DNA from: Peterkaempfera podocarpi
Lineage (GTDB): Bacteria; Actinomycetota; Actinomycetes; Streptomycetales; Streptomycetaceae
NCBI RefSeq assembly: GCF_042466665.1
Contig: NZ_CP162102.1
Location: forward strand, 8,556,001-8,620,000
Length of the DNA stretch: 64,000 bases
Direction: 5' to 3'
Below the pieces are notes generated by a model. It ran no database searches and was not told the origin of the DNA. It saw only the letters and a list, made by a program, of their open reading frames with translations. Of the stretch, positions 33,461-42,175 are shown one piece after another (the stretch's first letter is position 1; every line of letters starts with the position of its first letter). The position numbers were made by a program, and so were the translations under genes.

Positions 33461-33497
33461 GCGGGTGGCCCGCCAGGGTCGCTGGCGGGCCACCCGC
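33461..33497. terminator. strong orphan hairpin
   Basis: GCGGGTGGCCCGCCAG / CTGGCGGGCCACCCGC, perfect 16-bp stem with a 5-nt loop. It lies upstream of the methyltransferase start with no intact gene ending beside it, so it probably belonged to a gene now lost. Confidence 0.6.
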
Positions 33498-34249
33498 ATC
33501 TTCAGAACCTCTACGAGCCGGAGACTTGTCGACCCCTCCCCCGCTCCACCGCGGCGTTCTCCTCGCGGGGCTCACGGCGTTGACTTCTGGACCGAGCCAG
33601 TTGAACCACCCGAAACGAAGGCCAACAGACGGGCAGCCAATAGGGAGCCGGGCGCCAGCAACCGGGCCCGCAACAACGCCGCCAAGCGCACCGAGCAGCT
33701 CCGAGCCGTCCGCGAGACCGAGACAGGCCGGGTCGGCCACACCGCCTACGCCGCAGAGCGCGCCGTCACCGGCTACCTCGATCACCACAAGACGCTGCGC
33801 CCCGGAGGCGCCTTTGACAGCGGCCACCAGGATTTCCCCACGTACGGCCACTTGGCATAGTTGCGCAGAGTAACCGATGGCAGGCCGTGACGATTGGCGT
33901 GTTCTCTCGCCCGTTATGCCGAGGTGTCATGGCTGGTCTCTGACCCAGTGGTCGCCCACCGTTCCGGCCACCCGTGGATCCGGGCCACTACCGGGGCGAC
34001 GCGCCGGGCGTCGGCTCCAGCCGGGGCTTGCCGATCCTGGCGTGTGGCTGCTGGGATCGCCGAGGGCAGGTGCGGCGGTTCGGCTGGGGCGGCTTGGGCG
34101 CGTGTCCGCGCCGGTTGCCTGATGCTGCCTGGGGTGATGATCTTGGTGGGAAAGAAAATCTCGCGCAGGTGTCGATTTGGCCCTTGGCCGTACGTGTAGG
34201 GGGTGAACGGGCCGTAGAGGAGTGGTCCGCAGGAGCAAGGGAGTATCTG
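33498..34249. other. stretch without a confident gene
   Basis: About 750 bp. A plus-strand frame at 33600-33860 (AKRTEQLRAVRETETGRVGH, ending GHQDFPTYGHLA) is helical and coding-like but has no start or known domain. Nothing recognisable at 33870-34200 except the leader of the DHFR-like operon. Confidence 0.35.
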
Positions 34250-34834
34250 ATGCGCAAGGTCAACGCCACGCTGTCCATCACCGTCGACGGGGTCGTCCAG
34301 GGTCTGGGTCGTCCGGACGAGGACACCCGCGGCGGCTTCACCCACGGTGGCTGGGGCGGCCCGTACAACGACGCCGTCATGGGCCAGGAGATGGGCAAGA
34401 GCATGAGCAGGCCCACCGACATGCTGTTCGGCCACCGGACCTGGGCGGACTTCATCACCGCCTGGGGCATCCGCACCGACGGGAACCCGTTCACCACGCA
34501 CATGAACGCGGCCACCAAGTACGTGGTCTCCCGGACGCTGGAGAACGCCGACACTTGGCAGAACTCGATCCTGCTGTCCGGCGACGCAGCCGAGACGGTG
34601 GCCAAGCTCAAGGCCGAGGACGGCAAGGATCTCACGATCATCGGCAGCGTCTCGCTGGTCCGCGACCTGCACGCGGCCGGCCTGGTCGACACCTACCAGC
34701 TGCTGATCCACCCGCTCACCCTGGGCACCGGCACCCGGCTGTTCGAGGGCCCGCTGCCGCTGACCGAGTTCGAGCTCACCGGTAGCGTCTCCACCACCAA
34801 GGGCGTGATCATCGCCAACTACACCCGCAAGTAG
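34250..34834 (+). CDS. dihydrofolate reductase-like (RibD C-terminal) protein
   Basis: 194 residues starting MRKVNATLSITVDGVVQGLG after GGGAG. RibD_C/DHFR fold: LFGHRTWADFITAW, KYVVSRTLENADTWQNSILL, TIIGSVSLVRDLHAAGLVDT and HPLTLGTGTRLFEG. NADPH-dependent reductase of unknown substrate; such proteins often accompany DGPF/ECF42 genes. First gene of a three-gene operon, 6 bp before the YCII gene. Confidence 0.88.
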   Translation: MRKVNATLSITVDGVVQGLGRPDEDTRGGFTHGGWGGPYNDAVMGQEMGKSMSRPTDMLFGHRTWADFITAWGIRTDGNPFTTHMNAATKYVVSRTLENADTWQNSILLSGDAAETVAKLKAEDGKDLTIIGSVSLVRDLHAAGLVDTYQLLIHPLTLGTGTRLFEGPLPLTEFELTGSVSTTKGVIIANYTRK

Positions 34835-34840
34835 GAACCC

Positions 34841-35182
34841 ATGACGAAGTACCTCCTGTCGATCTACCAGCCCGAAGGCAAGGCGGACCCCGAGGCCATG
34901 GCCAAGATCAAGGCCGACCTGCACCAGCTCAACGAGGAGCTGCGCGACAGCGGCTCCTGGGTGTTCACCGGCGGCCTGCACGGCCCGGGCACGGCGACCG
35001 TCGTGCACGCGGACGGCCTGCTCACCGACGGCCCCTACGTCGAGGGCAAGGAGCACGTCGGCGGGATCTGGGTGATCACCGCACCGGACCTGGACGCGGC
35101 GCTGGAGTGGGGCCGCAGGGCCGCAGCCGCGACGACGCTGCCGATCGAGGTCCGCCCGTTCCAGGATGTCGAACCGTATTGA
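34841..35182 (+). CDS. YCII-related DGPF-domain protein
   Basis: 113 residues with LLTDGPYVEGKEHVGGIWVI, the DGPF-type motif (here DGPY) of the YCII/DGPF family. Known: DGPF proteins are the standard genomic neighbours of ECF42 sigma factors and are thought to be in their regulon. Its TGA overlaps the TTG start of the sigma gene, so translation is probably coupled. Confidence 0.88.
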   Translation: MTKYLLSIYQPEGKADPEAMAKIKADLHQLNEELRDSGSWVFTGGLHGPGTATVVHADGLLTDGPYVEGKEHVGGIWVITAPDLDAALEWGRRAAAATTLPIEVRPFQDVEPY

Positions 35183-36381
35183 GCCCGACCCCGGAACAGA
35201 TCGCGGCCGTGTTCCGCGCCGAGTACGGCAGAGCCGTCGCCGTACTCGTGCGCGGACTCGGCGACATCGGCATGGCCGAGGACGCCGTCGCGGACGCCTT
35301 CACCACGGCCCTGGAGCGCTGGCCGGCCGACGGCCTGCCACCCAGTCCGGCCGGCTGGATCATCACCACCGCCCGTAACCGGGCCATCGACCAGCTGCGC
35401 CGCGAAGCGGTCCGCGCGCACAAGCACGCCGAGGCACTCCTCGTGCACGCCGGCGACGAACCCGAGGAGGAAGGTCCCGTGCGCGACGACCGCCTGCGGC
35501 TGGTGTTCACGTGCTGCCACCCCGCCCTGGCGATGCCCGCGCAGGTGGCCCTCACCCTGCGCCTGCTCGGCGGACTCACCACCACCGAGATCGGCCACGC
35601 CTTCCTTGTACCCGAGCCCACGATGGCCCAGCGCCTGGTCCGCGCGAAGGCGAAGATACGCGACGCCAAGATCCCCTACCGGGTACCCTGCGACGCCGAC
35701 CTGCCCGACCGCCTCCGCGCGGTCCTCGCTGTCCTCTACCTGATCTTCAACGAGGGCTACGTCGCCTCCTCCGGCACCGAACTCGTCCGGGAGGACCTGT
35801 GCGCCGAGGCGATCCGCCTCGCCCGCCTCCTGGTCGAGCTGATGCCCGACGAGCCGGAGGCGGCGGGACTCCTCGCGCTGATGCTGCTGATCGACGCCCG
35901 CCGCGACGCCCGCACCGACCCGGACGGCGGCTTCGTCCGCCTCGGCGACCAAGACCGCTCCCGCTGGAACGCCGCTCTGGTCGCCGAGGGCCGCACGATC
36001 GTCCGGGCGTGCCTGCGCCGCAACCAGCCCGGCCGCTACCAGATCCTGGCCGCGATAAACGCCGTGCACACCGACCCCGTCACCGACTGGACTCAGATCC
36101 TCGCGCTCTACGACCAGCTTGTGCTCTTCGACGGGGGCCCGGTCGTCGCACTCCACCGCGCCGTCGCCCTCGCCGAGGTCCACGGCCCGCAGACGGCACT
36201 TGACGTAGTCGATGACCTCGACCTCGGGAACTACTACCTGTTCCATGCCATCCGCGGCGACCTCCTCGCCCGCCTCGGACGCACCACGGAAGCTGCGCAA
36301 GCCCTCGACACTGCGGCCCAGCTCACCGAGAACCAGTCGGAGCGGGCGTTCCTGGCCGCCCGCCGCAACCTTCTCGGCTAA
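35179..36381 (+). CDS. ECF42-type RNA polymerase sigma factor
   Basis: About 400 residues. Sigma region 2 (FRAEYGRAVAVLVRGLGDIG, AEDAVADAFTTALERWP) and region 4 (TTTEIGHAFLVPEPTMAQRL) are followed by a long C-terminal TPR-like helical extension (YQILAAINAVHTDPVTDWTQ, VVALHRAVALAEVHGPQTAL), the hallmark of ECF42, where the extension replaces an anti-sigma factor. TTG 35179 in a TTGA overlap with the DGPF stop is the best start; an in-frame start at 35107 would overlap more. Self-regulated operon inferred. Confidence 0.9.
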   Translation: MSPTPEQIAAVFRAEYGRAVAVLVRGLGDIGMAEDAVADAFTTALERWPADGLPPSPAGWIITTARNRAIDQLRREAVRAHKHAEALLVHAGDEPEEEGPVRDDRLRLVFTCCHPALAMPAQVALTLRLLGGLTTTEIGHAFLVPEPTMAQRLVRAKAKIRDAKIPYRVPCDADLPDRLRAVLAVLYLIFNEGYVASSGTELVREDLCAEAIRLARLLVELMPDEPEAAGLLALMLLIDARRDARTDPDGGFVRLGDQDRSRWNAALVAEGRTIVRACLRRNQPGRYQILAAINAVHTDPVTDWTQILALYDQLVLFDGGPVVALHRAVALAEVHGPQTALDVVDDLDLGNYYLFHAIRGDLLARLGRTTEAAQALDTAAQLTENQSERAFLAARRNLLG

Positions 36382-36391
36382 CCGGTCGCTC

Positions 36392-36413
36392 CTGCCGCCC
36401 TACTCAGCGGCAG
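36392..36413 (+). terminator. short hairpin after the sigma gene
   Basis: CTGCCGC / GCGGCAG with an 8-nt loop, 10 bp after the stop. Weak but well placed. Confidence 0.4.
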
Positions 36414-36979
36414 AGAGGTCACACAAGGTGATATTGATGGCCCGTTGCCTCCCCAGCAGATGGCCGCCAGTGGGGATTGTGAACTGGCCGCTGGCGCGCC
36501 TTCCGCGGGAGCGCCACCGCCGCTCGCGCCACCTACCTGCTCGAAGGCACCGACGACGACACCAAGAGCCGCGCCCACAAGCGCCTGCTGTTCCTGCGCA
36601 GCCGCTGAACGGGCAGGGCCGCCCCACCGCGCTTCGTACCCAGCGGGGCGGCCACAGGTCACCATCCCCACCGCGCGTGCGTCGCGGCCGGCCGCTGCCT
36701 GGACACCGAACTGATCCGCCGATGCCGCAGATCCGGGCGACCACCGTGGCAGCACTCCCGCGGCGCGGCGGGCGCGTCCGTTCCGCCGGCCCCATGTGCC
36801 GCCCGGCGCCGGCTTCCCCCTTTATCCCTGAGGGGTCCGGCTGGTACCCCGGCTGGACTGCGCCTCCAGCCCTGCCGCGCCGACGGCCTGAAAGAAGCAG
36901 TCGTTGAGGACGCCGGGATGACGCGTCTTGGCGAGGTGCGTCAGCATCGTGCGCAGGCGCCGCTCGTCCGCGCGGCACG
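36414..36979. other. no complete gene
   Basis: About 565 bp. A short frame ending DDDTKSRAHKRLLFLRSR at 36608 is coding-like but has no start or family. The rest is unassigned. Confidence 0.35.
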
Positions 36980-37168
36980 ATGTGGGTCCGCCACGAGGTA
37001 CGGGTGCGGCGCGGCGAACCCCAGCACTTCCGGCGCCCCAAGGTCGGCGACCTGACGCTGGTCATCGAGGTCATGCGATTCGGCGACGACGGCCGGCGGA
37101 TGACGGTCTACCAGGCCGAGCCCGGCAGCGCCGACGAGGCGGCGCTCGGGAAGCTCGCCGCGCTCTGA
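36980..37168 (+). pseudogene. C-terminal fragment of an MmyB-type XRE regulator
   Basis: About 60 residues: VRRGEPQHFRRPKVGDLTLV, then MTVYQAEPGSADEAALGKLAAL. It matches the end of MmyB-like ligand domains, as does the stub at 12940-13125. It lies antisense to the extended tail of the LysR gene. Confidence 0.65.
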
Positions 37169-38070
37169 CCGGGTCCACCGATGACGCCGTCATCGGATGA
37201 GCGGCCGCCCGAGCGAGCCAACAACCCCGCCCAAGGGCTGTCGCCGAGAGCGACCAGGACGAAGCGTTCGCGCGGCGGGTCGGACACAAACGGTCGCCAT
37301 GCCATCCCGCCATCCGCCGCGACGGCGGTCCGGGCTCGCAGGGTGATCAGGTTCTGGCTGTGGCGCAGGTGGTGGCGGTACAGGGCCCGACTGTGCGCGT
37401 CGACGGTACGTAGCCGTGGTGACCAGCCGTGGCCGGCTAGGTGGGCCAGGACGCCTTCGACGAAGTGCGGGTTGCGCTCGGCCGGGAACCACAGCAGTTC
37501 CTGGCCCGCGAGGTCGGCCCAGGACAGGGCCGCGTGGTCGGCCAGCGGATGGTCGGGGCGCAGCAGCACGCCAAGCGGCTCGTCGGCCAGGGTCAGCGTG
37601 GCCAGGTCGTCGATGTCGTGGAAGACGCGCATCACCCCGAAGGCCAGGGTGCCGGCCCGCAACAGGTCGAGCTGCTGCGGGGAGTCGGCCTCGGCGAACT
37701 CGACGTCCAGGTATCCGTCTTCGGCCAGGACCCGCTCGACCCGCGCCAGCAGGTGCTCCGGAACGGTGCCGCAGACCCCTACGTGCACCGGACAGCGCGC
37801 GTCGCGCGCCTGCACCAGCGACGACTCGATCTCGGCCAGGGTACGACTGGCGCTCGCGTACAGGATCCGGCCGCCCTCGGTCAGCTCCATCCCCTTGGGC
37901 CTGCGGTGGAACAGCTTGGCCCCGACTCGGCGTTCCAGGGCGCTGATCTGCTGGCTCAGGCTGGGCTGCGCGATCCGCAGCACCCGTGCGGCCTCCGTGA
38001 TCGTGCCCTCCTCGGCGACGGCGACGAAGTAGCGGAGATGACGAAGTTCGACGCCTTGGTGGTCGTGCAT
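37108..38070 (-). CDS. LysR-family regulator
   Basis: N-terminal helix-turn-helix ELRHLRYFVAVAEEGTITEA ... LRIAQPSLSQQISALERRVG, then the periplasmic-binding-like effector domain. ATG 38070 has AAGGAG. The natural end is expected near position 37190; the last 25-30 residues are antisense to the MmyB fragment, so the stop has been replaced. Divergent from the lpd remnant-nadC-phzF group, which it may have controlled. Confidence 0.87.
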   Translation of the reverse strand: MHDHQGVELRHLRYFVAVAEEGTITEAARVLRIAQPSLSQQISALERRVGAKLFHRRPKGMELTEGGRILYASASRTLAEIESSLVQARDARCPVHVGVCGTVPEHLLARVERVLAEDGYLDVEFAEADSPQQLDLLRAGTLAFGVMRVFHDIDDLATLTLADEPLGVLLRPDHPLADHAALSWADLAGQELLWFPAERNPHFVEGVLAHLAGHGWSPRLRTVDAHSRALYRHHLRHSQNLITLRARTAVAADGGMAWRPFVSDPPRERFVLVALGDSPWAGLLARSGGRSSDDGVIGGPGQSAASFPSAASSALPGSAW

Positions 38071-38202
38071 GTCCGCTCCTTGCGCTCGCGATAGGTCCGA
38101 GCCTATGGGGCGGCCTCGTGGAGCTATTGGCGTGGACCGGATCGCGGGGGTTCTACTGGGGCCGAAGATTCGATCCGGTCCTGTTGAACGGAGCAACTCG
38201 TC

Positions 38203-38648
38203 ATGGACGATCCCTCTTCCCACGCCGGCGTCGGGTTCGTTGCCGCCGCTACCCACTATGACGCCGTCGTCCTCGGCCCCGGACCTGGCGGCTACACCGC
38301 GGCCATCCGCGCGACACAGCCGGGGCTGCGCACTGCGGTTGTCGAGGCCAAGTACTGAGGCGGCGTGTGCCTCAACGTCGGTTGTATCCCATCCAAGGCC
38401 CTGCTGTGCAACGCCGAACTGGCACACAACATCACCAAGGAGGCCGACCCGTTCGGCATCCGCTCCGAGAGCCCCATCAGCCTCGACTACCGCGTGGCGT
38501 TCCAGCGCTCCTGCCCGAGCTGACGCCGGCGCGGATGTGGGATCTCACAGCGTACGAGATCGCCAGGAACATCCATGCCCACCCGACGCTCGGGGAAGCC
38601 GTCAAGGAAGCCGTCCACGGCCTCGTCGGTCCGATGATCAATCTCTGA
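38203..38648 (+). pseudogene. lpd: dihydrolipoyl dehydrogenase with large internal deletion and stop codon
   Basis: ATG 38203 (GGAG upstream) begins a lipoamide dehydrogenase: YDAVVLGPGPGGYTAAIRAT (FAD motif) then VVEAKY, TGA, GGVCLNVGCIPSKALL (redox-active Cys pair). The TGA at 38356-38358 stands where Trp is usual (KYWGG). After about 100 codons the sequence jumps near 38515 to the protein's last 45 codons, WDLTAYEIARNIHAHPTLGE to the end GPMINL. About 300 central codons are gone. Non-functional. Confidence 0.85.
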
Positions 38649-38665
38649 GAGCTGAGGAACCACCA

Positions 38666-39559
38666 ATGAAGATCGCCGATTTTCCCGCGTCGGCGGCGCG
38701 GGCCAGTGTGGCGGCCGCCTTGACGGAGGACAGGGCCGCCGACGACATCACCACCTTGTGGAGCGTCCCGGCCGATCTGATCGCCACCGCCGAGATCAGC
38801 ACCCGCCAGCCCGGTGTCGCCGCCGGAATCCCCGTGGTCCACGAAGTCTTCGCCCAAACCGACCCGGAGGTCGAGGTCGAGACTCTGGTCGCGGACGGCG
38901 AGCGAGTGCAGACCGGGGACGTCCTGGTGCGGCTGACCGGATCGGCTCGCAGCCTGATCACCGCCGAGCGCACGGTGCTGAACTTCCTGCAGCGCCTGTG
39001 CGGCATCGCCACCGTCACCGACGGCTTCGTCCAAGCCGTGGCCGGAACCCCGGCGCGGATCCTGGACACCCGCAAGACCGCCCCGGGGCTGCGGGCGCTG
39101 GACAAGTACGCCGTCACCGCCGGCGGCGGCAGCAACCACCGGCTCACCCTGGCGGCGATGGTCCTGCTGAAGGAGAACCACATCACCGCGGCCGGCGGGG
39201 TGACCGCGGCGATCAATGCGGTCCGGAAGGGAATGGCCGATTCCGGGACGAGCGTGCCGATCGACGTCGAAGTGCAGACCGTCGCGCAGGCCCGCGAAGC
39301 CATGGAAGCGGGAGCCGGCTGGCTCATGCTCGACAACATGGAGGTGGCCGACATCGAAGAAGTGACGCGCATGAGGGCCGGCAGTTCCGGCGGTTCGGAG
39401 ATCCTCCTGGAGGCCTCCGGCAACGTCACCCTGGACCGGGTTCGGGCCCTTGCCGACGCCGGCGTCGACCTCATCTCGATCGGCGCCCTGACGCACAGCG
39501 CGCCCGCGCTCGACCTGACGATGCTGCTCACGATGGACGCGGCGCCATGCCCGAGGTGA
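38666..39559 (+). CDS. nadC: nicotinate-nucleotide pyrophosphorylase (carboxylating)
   Basis: Cytosolic quinolinate phosphoribosyltransferase: quinolinate + PRPP to nicotinate mononucleotide, CO2 and PPi, in de novo NAD synthesis. 297 residues. Signature segments: AERTVLNFLQRLCGIAT, ILDTRKTAPGLRALDKYAVT, GGGSNHRLTL, VLLKENHI, VEVQTVAQAREAMEAGAGWL, MLDNM and ISIGALTHSAPALD. ATG 38666 after GAGGAA, 17 bp behind the lpd remnant and overlapping the next gene by 13 bp. It is separated from nadA/nadB here, unusual for the primary copy, so it may be a second nadC. Confidence 0.92.
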   Translation: MKIADFPASAARASVAAALTEDRAADDITTLWSVPADLIATAEISTRQPGVAAGIPVVHEVFAQTDPEVEVETLVADGERVQTGDVLVRLTGSARSLITAERTVLNFLQRLCGIATVTDGFVQAVAGTPARILDTRKTAPGLRALDKYAVTAGGGSNHRLTLAAMVLLKENHITAAGGVTAAINAVRKGMADSGTSVPIDVEVQTVAQAREAMEAGAGWLMLDNMEVADIEEVTRMRAGSSGGSEILLEASGNVTLDRVRALADAGVDLISIGALTHSAPALDLTMLLTMDAAPCPR

Positions 39560-40419
39560 CTATCGTCGACGCGTGCCGGCGGCAGGGCCAGGGCGGCAGT
39601 CCGACCGCCGTGCTCGACGACGCGCCCTTCACCGATGCCGAGCGACGGCGCATCCCTGCTGCGACAGGCACCTCGCACGCGGTCTTCATCGCTGCGGTGG
39701 ACGGCGAGGATCAGGCTCGACCGTCGTATCGGCTCCGGTTCTTCACCGGCGAAGGCGAGTTGCCCGCCTGCGGTCACGGCACAGTCGCCGCACTGGCGCT
39801 GCTCGCTCTGCGCCACAGCGGCGACGCCGATTACCGGGCCGCGCTGCACACCACACGTCGCGTATTCGAAGGCTGGGCGAAGCGAGAACACGACGGCCTG
39901 ACGGCCACTTTCGACCCGGGCCCGATCAGCGCGCGGGACGCCGGGGAACCCGAACTCCGGGCGATCGCGACGGCCCTCGGCCTGATGAACGAAGCCCTTC
40001 CCGACGGCGCCTGCGTGGCCTCACCCGGCCGGCCACGGCTGCTGGTACCCGTGCGATCGCGCACCGTGCTGGCCGAACTCCGTCCGGACTTCACGGCACT
40101 GCGCCGTGCCTGTGACCGCTACGGACTGCTGGGCTGCTACGCCTACTCGATCCCCGATGCGGACGGTCGGGCGGCGGCGCGGATGTTCGCCCCGTCGATC
40201 GGCGTCCCCGAGGATGTCGCCAACGCCAACAGCACCGCATGTCTGGCCGTGTATCTCGCGGATCAGGGCGTCACCGGCATCGCGGTCGACATGGGCGATC
40301 ACCTCGGCCATCCGTCCACGATCACCGCCAACGCACAACGCAGCGCGTCCGGCACCCTGATCCGCCTGGGCGGCGCCGCAGAAATCGCGCGCGCTGTCCG
40401 CCTTCCCCGGCTCGGCTGA
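39547..40419 (+). CDS. PhzF-family isomerase-like protein
   Basis: 290 residues with the PhzF/DapF two-lobed fold: QGGSPTAVLDDAPFTDAERR, LRFFTGEGELPACGHGTVAA and ANANSTACLAVYLAD. The catalytic Glu of PhzF (SETxF) is replaced by His in GTSHAVFI, so it is probably not a phenazine enzyme. Starts at ATG 39547 inside the end of nadC, implying coupling. Substrate unknown. Confidence 0.82.
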   Translation: MPEVTIVDACRRQGQGGSPTAVLDDAPFTDAERRRIPAATGTSHAVFIAAVDGEDQARPSYRLRFFTGEGELPACGHGTVAALALLALRHSGDADYRAALHTTRRVFEGWAKREHDGLTATFDPGPISARDAGEPELRAIATALGLMNEALPDGACVASPGRPRLLVPVRSRTVLAELRPDFTALRRACDRYGLLGCYAYSIPDADGRAAARMFAPSIGVPEDVANANSTACLAVYLADQGVTGIAVDMGDHLGHPSTITANAQRSASGTLIRLGGAAEIARAVRLPRLG

Positions 40420-40525
40420 CACGAAGGCGGCTCGCGGTGGTCAGCAGACCAACGAGGACGGCCGCCGACGCTCGTCCGAGACCAACCCGTACGTCAGATG
40501 CACTCATCCCCACACTGGAGATTCC

Positions 40526-40819
40526 ATGCCCAAGGGCTACTGGGTCAGCGTCTACCGCACCATTTCAGACCCTGAGAAGCTGGCTGCTTACAACAAGCTG
40601 GCCGGTCCGGCCGTCGCGGCCGGGGGCGGTCGGACCTTCGTCCGTGGCGGTCGGGTCGTGGCGCATGACGCCGGAATCGCCGAGCGCACCGTCCTGATCG
40701 AGTTCGACAGCTTCGAGCAGGCCGTCGCGGCACACGAGAGCGCGGCCTACCAGGAGGCGCTGGTCACCCTCTCCGACGGCGTCGAGCGCGACTTCCGCAT
40801 CGTCGAAGGCATCGACTGA
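40526..40819 (+). CDS. DUF1330 protein
   Basis: 97 residues starting MPKGYWVSVYRTISDPEKLA; PAVAAGGGRTFVRGGRVVAH and VLIEFDSFEQAVAAHESAAY are typical of DUF1330, a small dimeric alpha/beta-barrel-like family of unknown function. GGAG lies 8 nt before ATG 40526. It follows the PhzF gene by about 100 bp in the same direction. Confidence 0.88.
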   Translation: MPKGYWVSVYRTISDPEKLAAYNKLAGPAVAAGGGRTFVRGGRVVAHDAGIAERTVLIEFDSFEQAVAAHESAAYQEALVTLSDGVERDFRIVEGID

Positions 40820-40891
40820 CCGAGGTCCAGTCAGATCTGCACTCTGGCTGCCTCGCAACCCGGTTCCCTCGCGCCCGCATTGGCTCGCGCG

Positions 40892-41047
40892 CCGACAGGC
40901 GGACCCTTCCGGGGTGAAGATGAAGCCGTCCCTGAACAGGAGGGTACCGCCGTCCCGGAAGGCCCAGAGGGCGGGTTCGCCATGGACGGAGGCCGACGAC
41001 GGGCTTGGGCTCGGGACGAAGCTGTTCCAGAGGTGGAAGCAGAGCAG
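40892..41047 (-). pseudogene. fragment of an unrecognised protein
   Basis: Minus-strand frame LLCFHLWNSFVPSPSPSSAS followed by EPALWAFRDGGTLLFRDGFI, with strong third-position GC and aromatic-rich content. No start, no clear end and no family. The rest of 40820-41142 shows nothing. Confidence 0.3.
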
Positions 41048-41142
41048 GCCGTCATGCGCGTGGTGGGTGGGGAGGCTGCGGTTGCTTGCGAGGGCTCTCT
41101 ACGTGCTCGGGAAGAGGGCCGGTCAGGCGCCGATCGGTCCAG

Positions 41143-42153
41143 TCACGGGGATTCAGTGGTGGGCGGGTTGAGGACGATCTTGCCCGGTGCGCTGTTCGCC
41201 AGCGTAACCACGCTCTCGACGTTGGACCGTACCTCGTCCCAGCGGCGCCGGAAGGTGCAGTAGGCGATGGCATCAAGGCCGATGTGGATGAGGTACGCGT
41301 GGAGGCGCTCACGCAGATGCGTCGGGAGCGGGCCGGTGGCGTACCAGTGGGCCAGCAGCTCCGCGTAGATATCGACCGCGCGCCACTGCGGATACCACGG
41401 CCACCAGTAGATGAGCCAGGCCGCATCGTAGAGGCTGTCGCCGTACATGCTGTTACCCCAGTCCAGGACCGCAGTGACCGTGTCACCGGCAACGAGGACG
41501 TTGCGGCTGAGCAGGTCGCCGTGAATCACGCGGCGCTCGTCGGGCAGATACGGCGCCAGTGCGACGAGCGCTTCCAGACCAGCCTGAATGGGCCCGAGCC
41601 CAATCTCGGAGTCGGCCAGCGCCGCTCGCCAGCCGGGCACCCGCGCCGTCTCGGTCCCGATGGCCAGGAGCGCATCCACCCAGGAGTCATACGGAGCCCG
41701 CCCATCCGGAGTCCAGATGCCGTAGCCACCAGTGCCGGCAACCTCGATTCTGCCGATGTCGTCAAGCGCGGCCAGCAGGCTCGGCAGGACCAGCGCCACG
41801 TCGGCACCGGACAGGTCATCGAACGCGATCCCCTGCGCTCGAGCCGAGATCGCATAGTGCCAGCCGTCGACCACGCCCCTCGCCGGCACCGGCGGGACGG
41901 GCAGGTCGGGCCCGGCGAGACGCGCAGCCAGCTCGTCCTTGGCGAAGTCTGCCCCATGCGCGCCGAGGCGCAGCACCATCTCCGCGCCGTCGATGGTCAG
42001 CTCGAACGCCTCAGACCAGGCGCCGGCCGCGAGCGGCAGTGGTTCGCTCGCGCGACTCCCGAAGATCGTGTGCACCAGCCGCCGCGCCAGGTCCAGCGTC
42101 ACGGCTGGGGGAGGCTCAGTCGGCATCCAGCGATGCTGGTGCTGTGACCGCAT
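41143..42153 (-). CDS. aminoglycoside phosphotransferase-like kinase
   Basis: 336 residues, APH/choline-kinase fold. Brenner motif RRVIHGDLLSRNVLV (catalytic Asp) and AVLDWGNSMYGDSLYDAAW (Mg-binding Asp). N-lobe LPLAAGAWSEAFELTIDG. May phosphorylate an antibiotic or a metabolite; not assignable. ATG 42153 begins 23 bp after the stop of the upstream DinB gene, so they probably form an operon. Also possible start: ATG 42126. Confidence 0.85.
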   Translation of the reverse strand: MRSQHQHRWMPTEPPPAVTLDLARRLVHTIFGSRASEPLPLAAGAWSEAFELTIDGAEMVLRLGAHGADFAKDELAARLAGPDLPVPPVPARGVVDGWHYAISARAQGIAFDDLSGADVALVLPSLLAALDDIGRIEVAGTGGYGIWTPDGRAPYDSWVDALLAIGTETARVPGWRAALADSEIGLGPIQAGLEALVALAPYLPDERRVIHGDLLSRNVLVAGDTVTAVLDWGNSMYGDSLYDAAWLIYWWPWYPQWRAVDIYAELLAHWYATGPLPTHLRERLHAYLIHIGLDAIAYCTFRRRWDEVRSNVESVVTLANSAPGKIVLNPPTTESP

Positions 42154-42175
42154 AGGTTCACCAAGTTAGGTACGT

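Noticed and set aside
33294..33851. Minus-strand Gly/Val/Ala-rich frame upstream of the methyltransferase
   Set aside because: It includes the perfect 16-bp hairpin and lacks any domain; the composition resembles an antisense frame.
31600..33873. 757-codon plus-strand frame across the IS256, integrase and methyltransferase region
   Set aside because: It overlaps genes with clear motifs in other frames and itself has only Pro/Arg-rich composition.
35035..36300. Long minus-strand frame opposite the ECF42 sigma gene
   Set aside because: Antisense shadow; the sigma motifs and operon overlap fix the plus strand.
38203..40819. Phenazine or secondary-metabolite cluster suggested by the PhzF-like gene
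   Set aside because: No other biosynthetic genes nearby and the PhzF catalytic Glu is absent.
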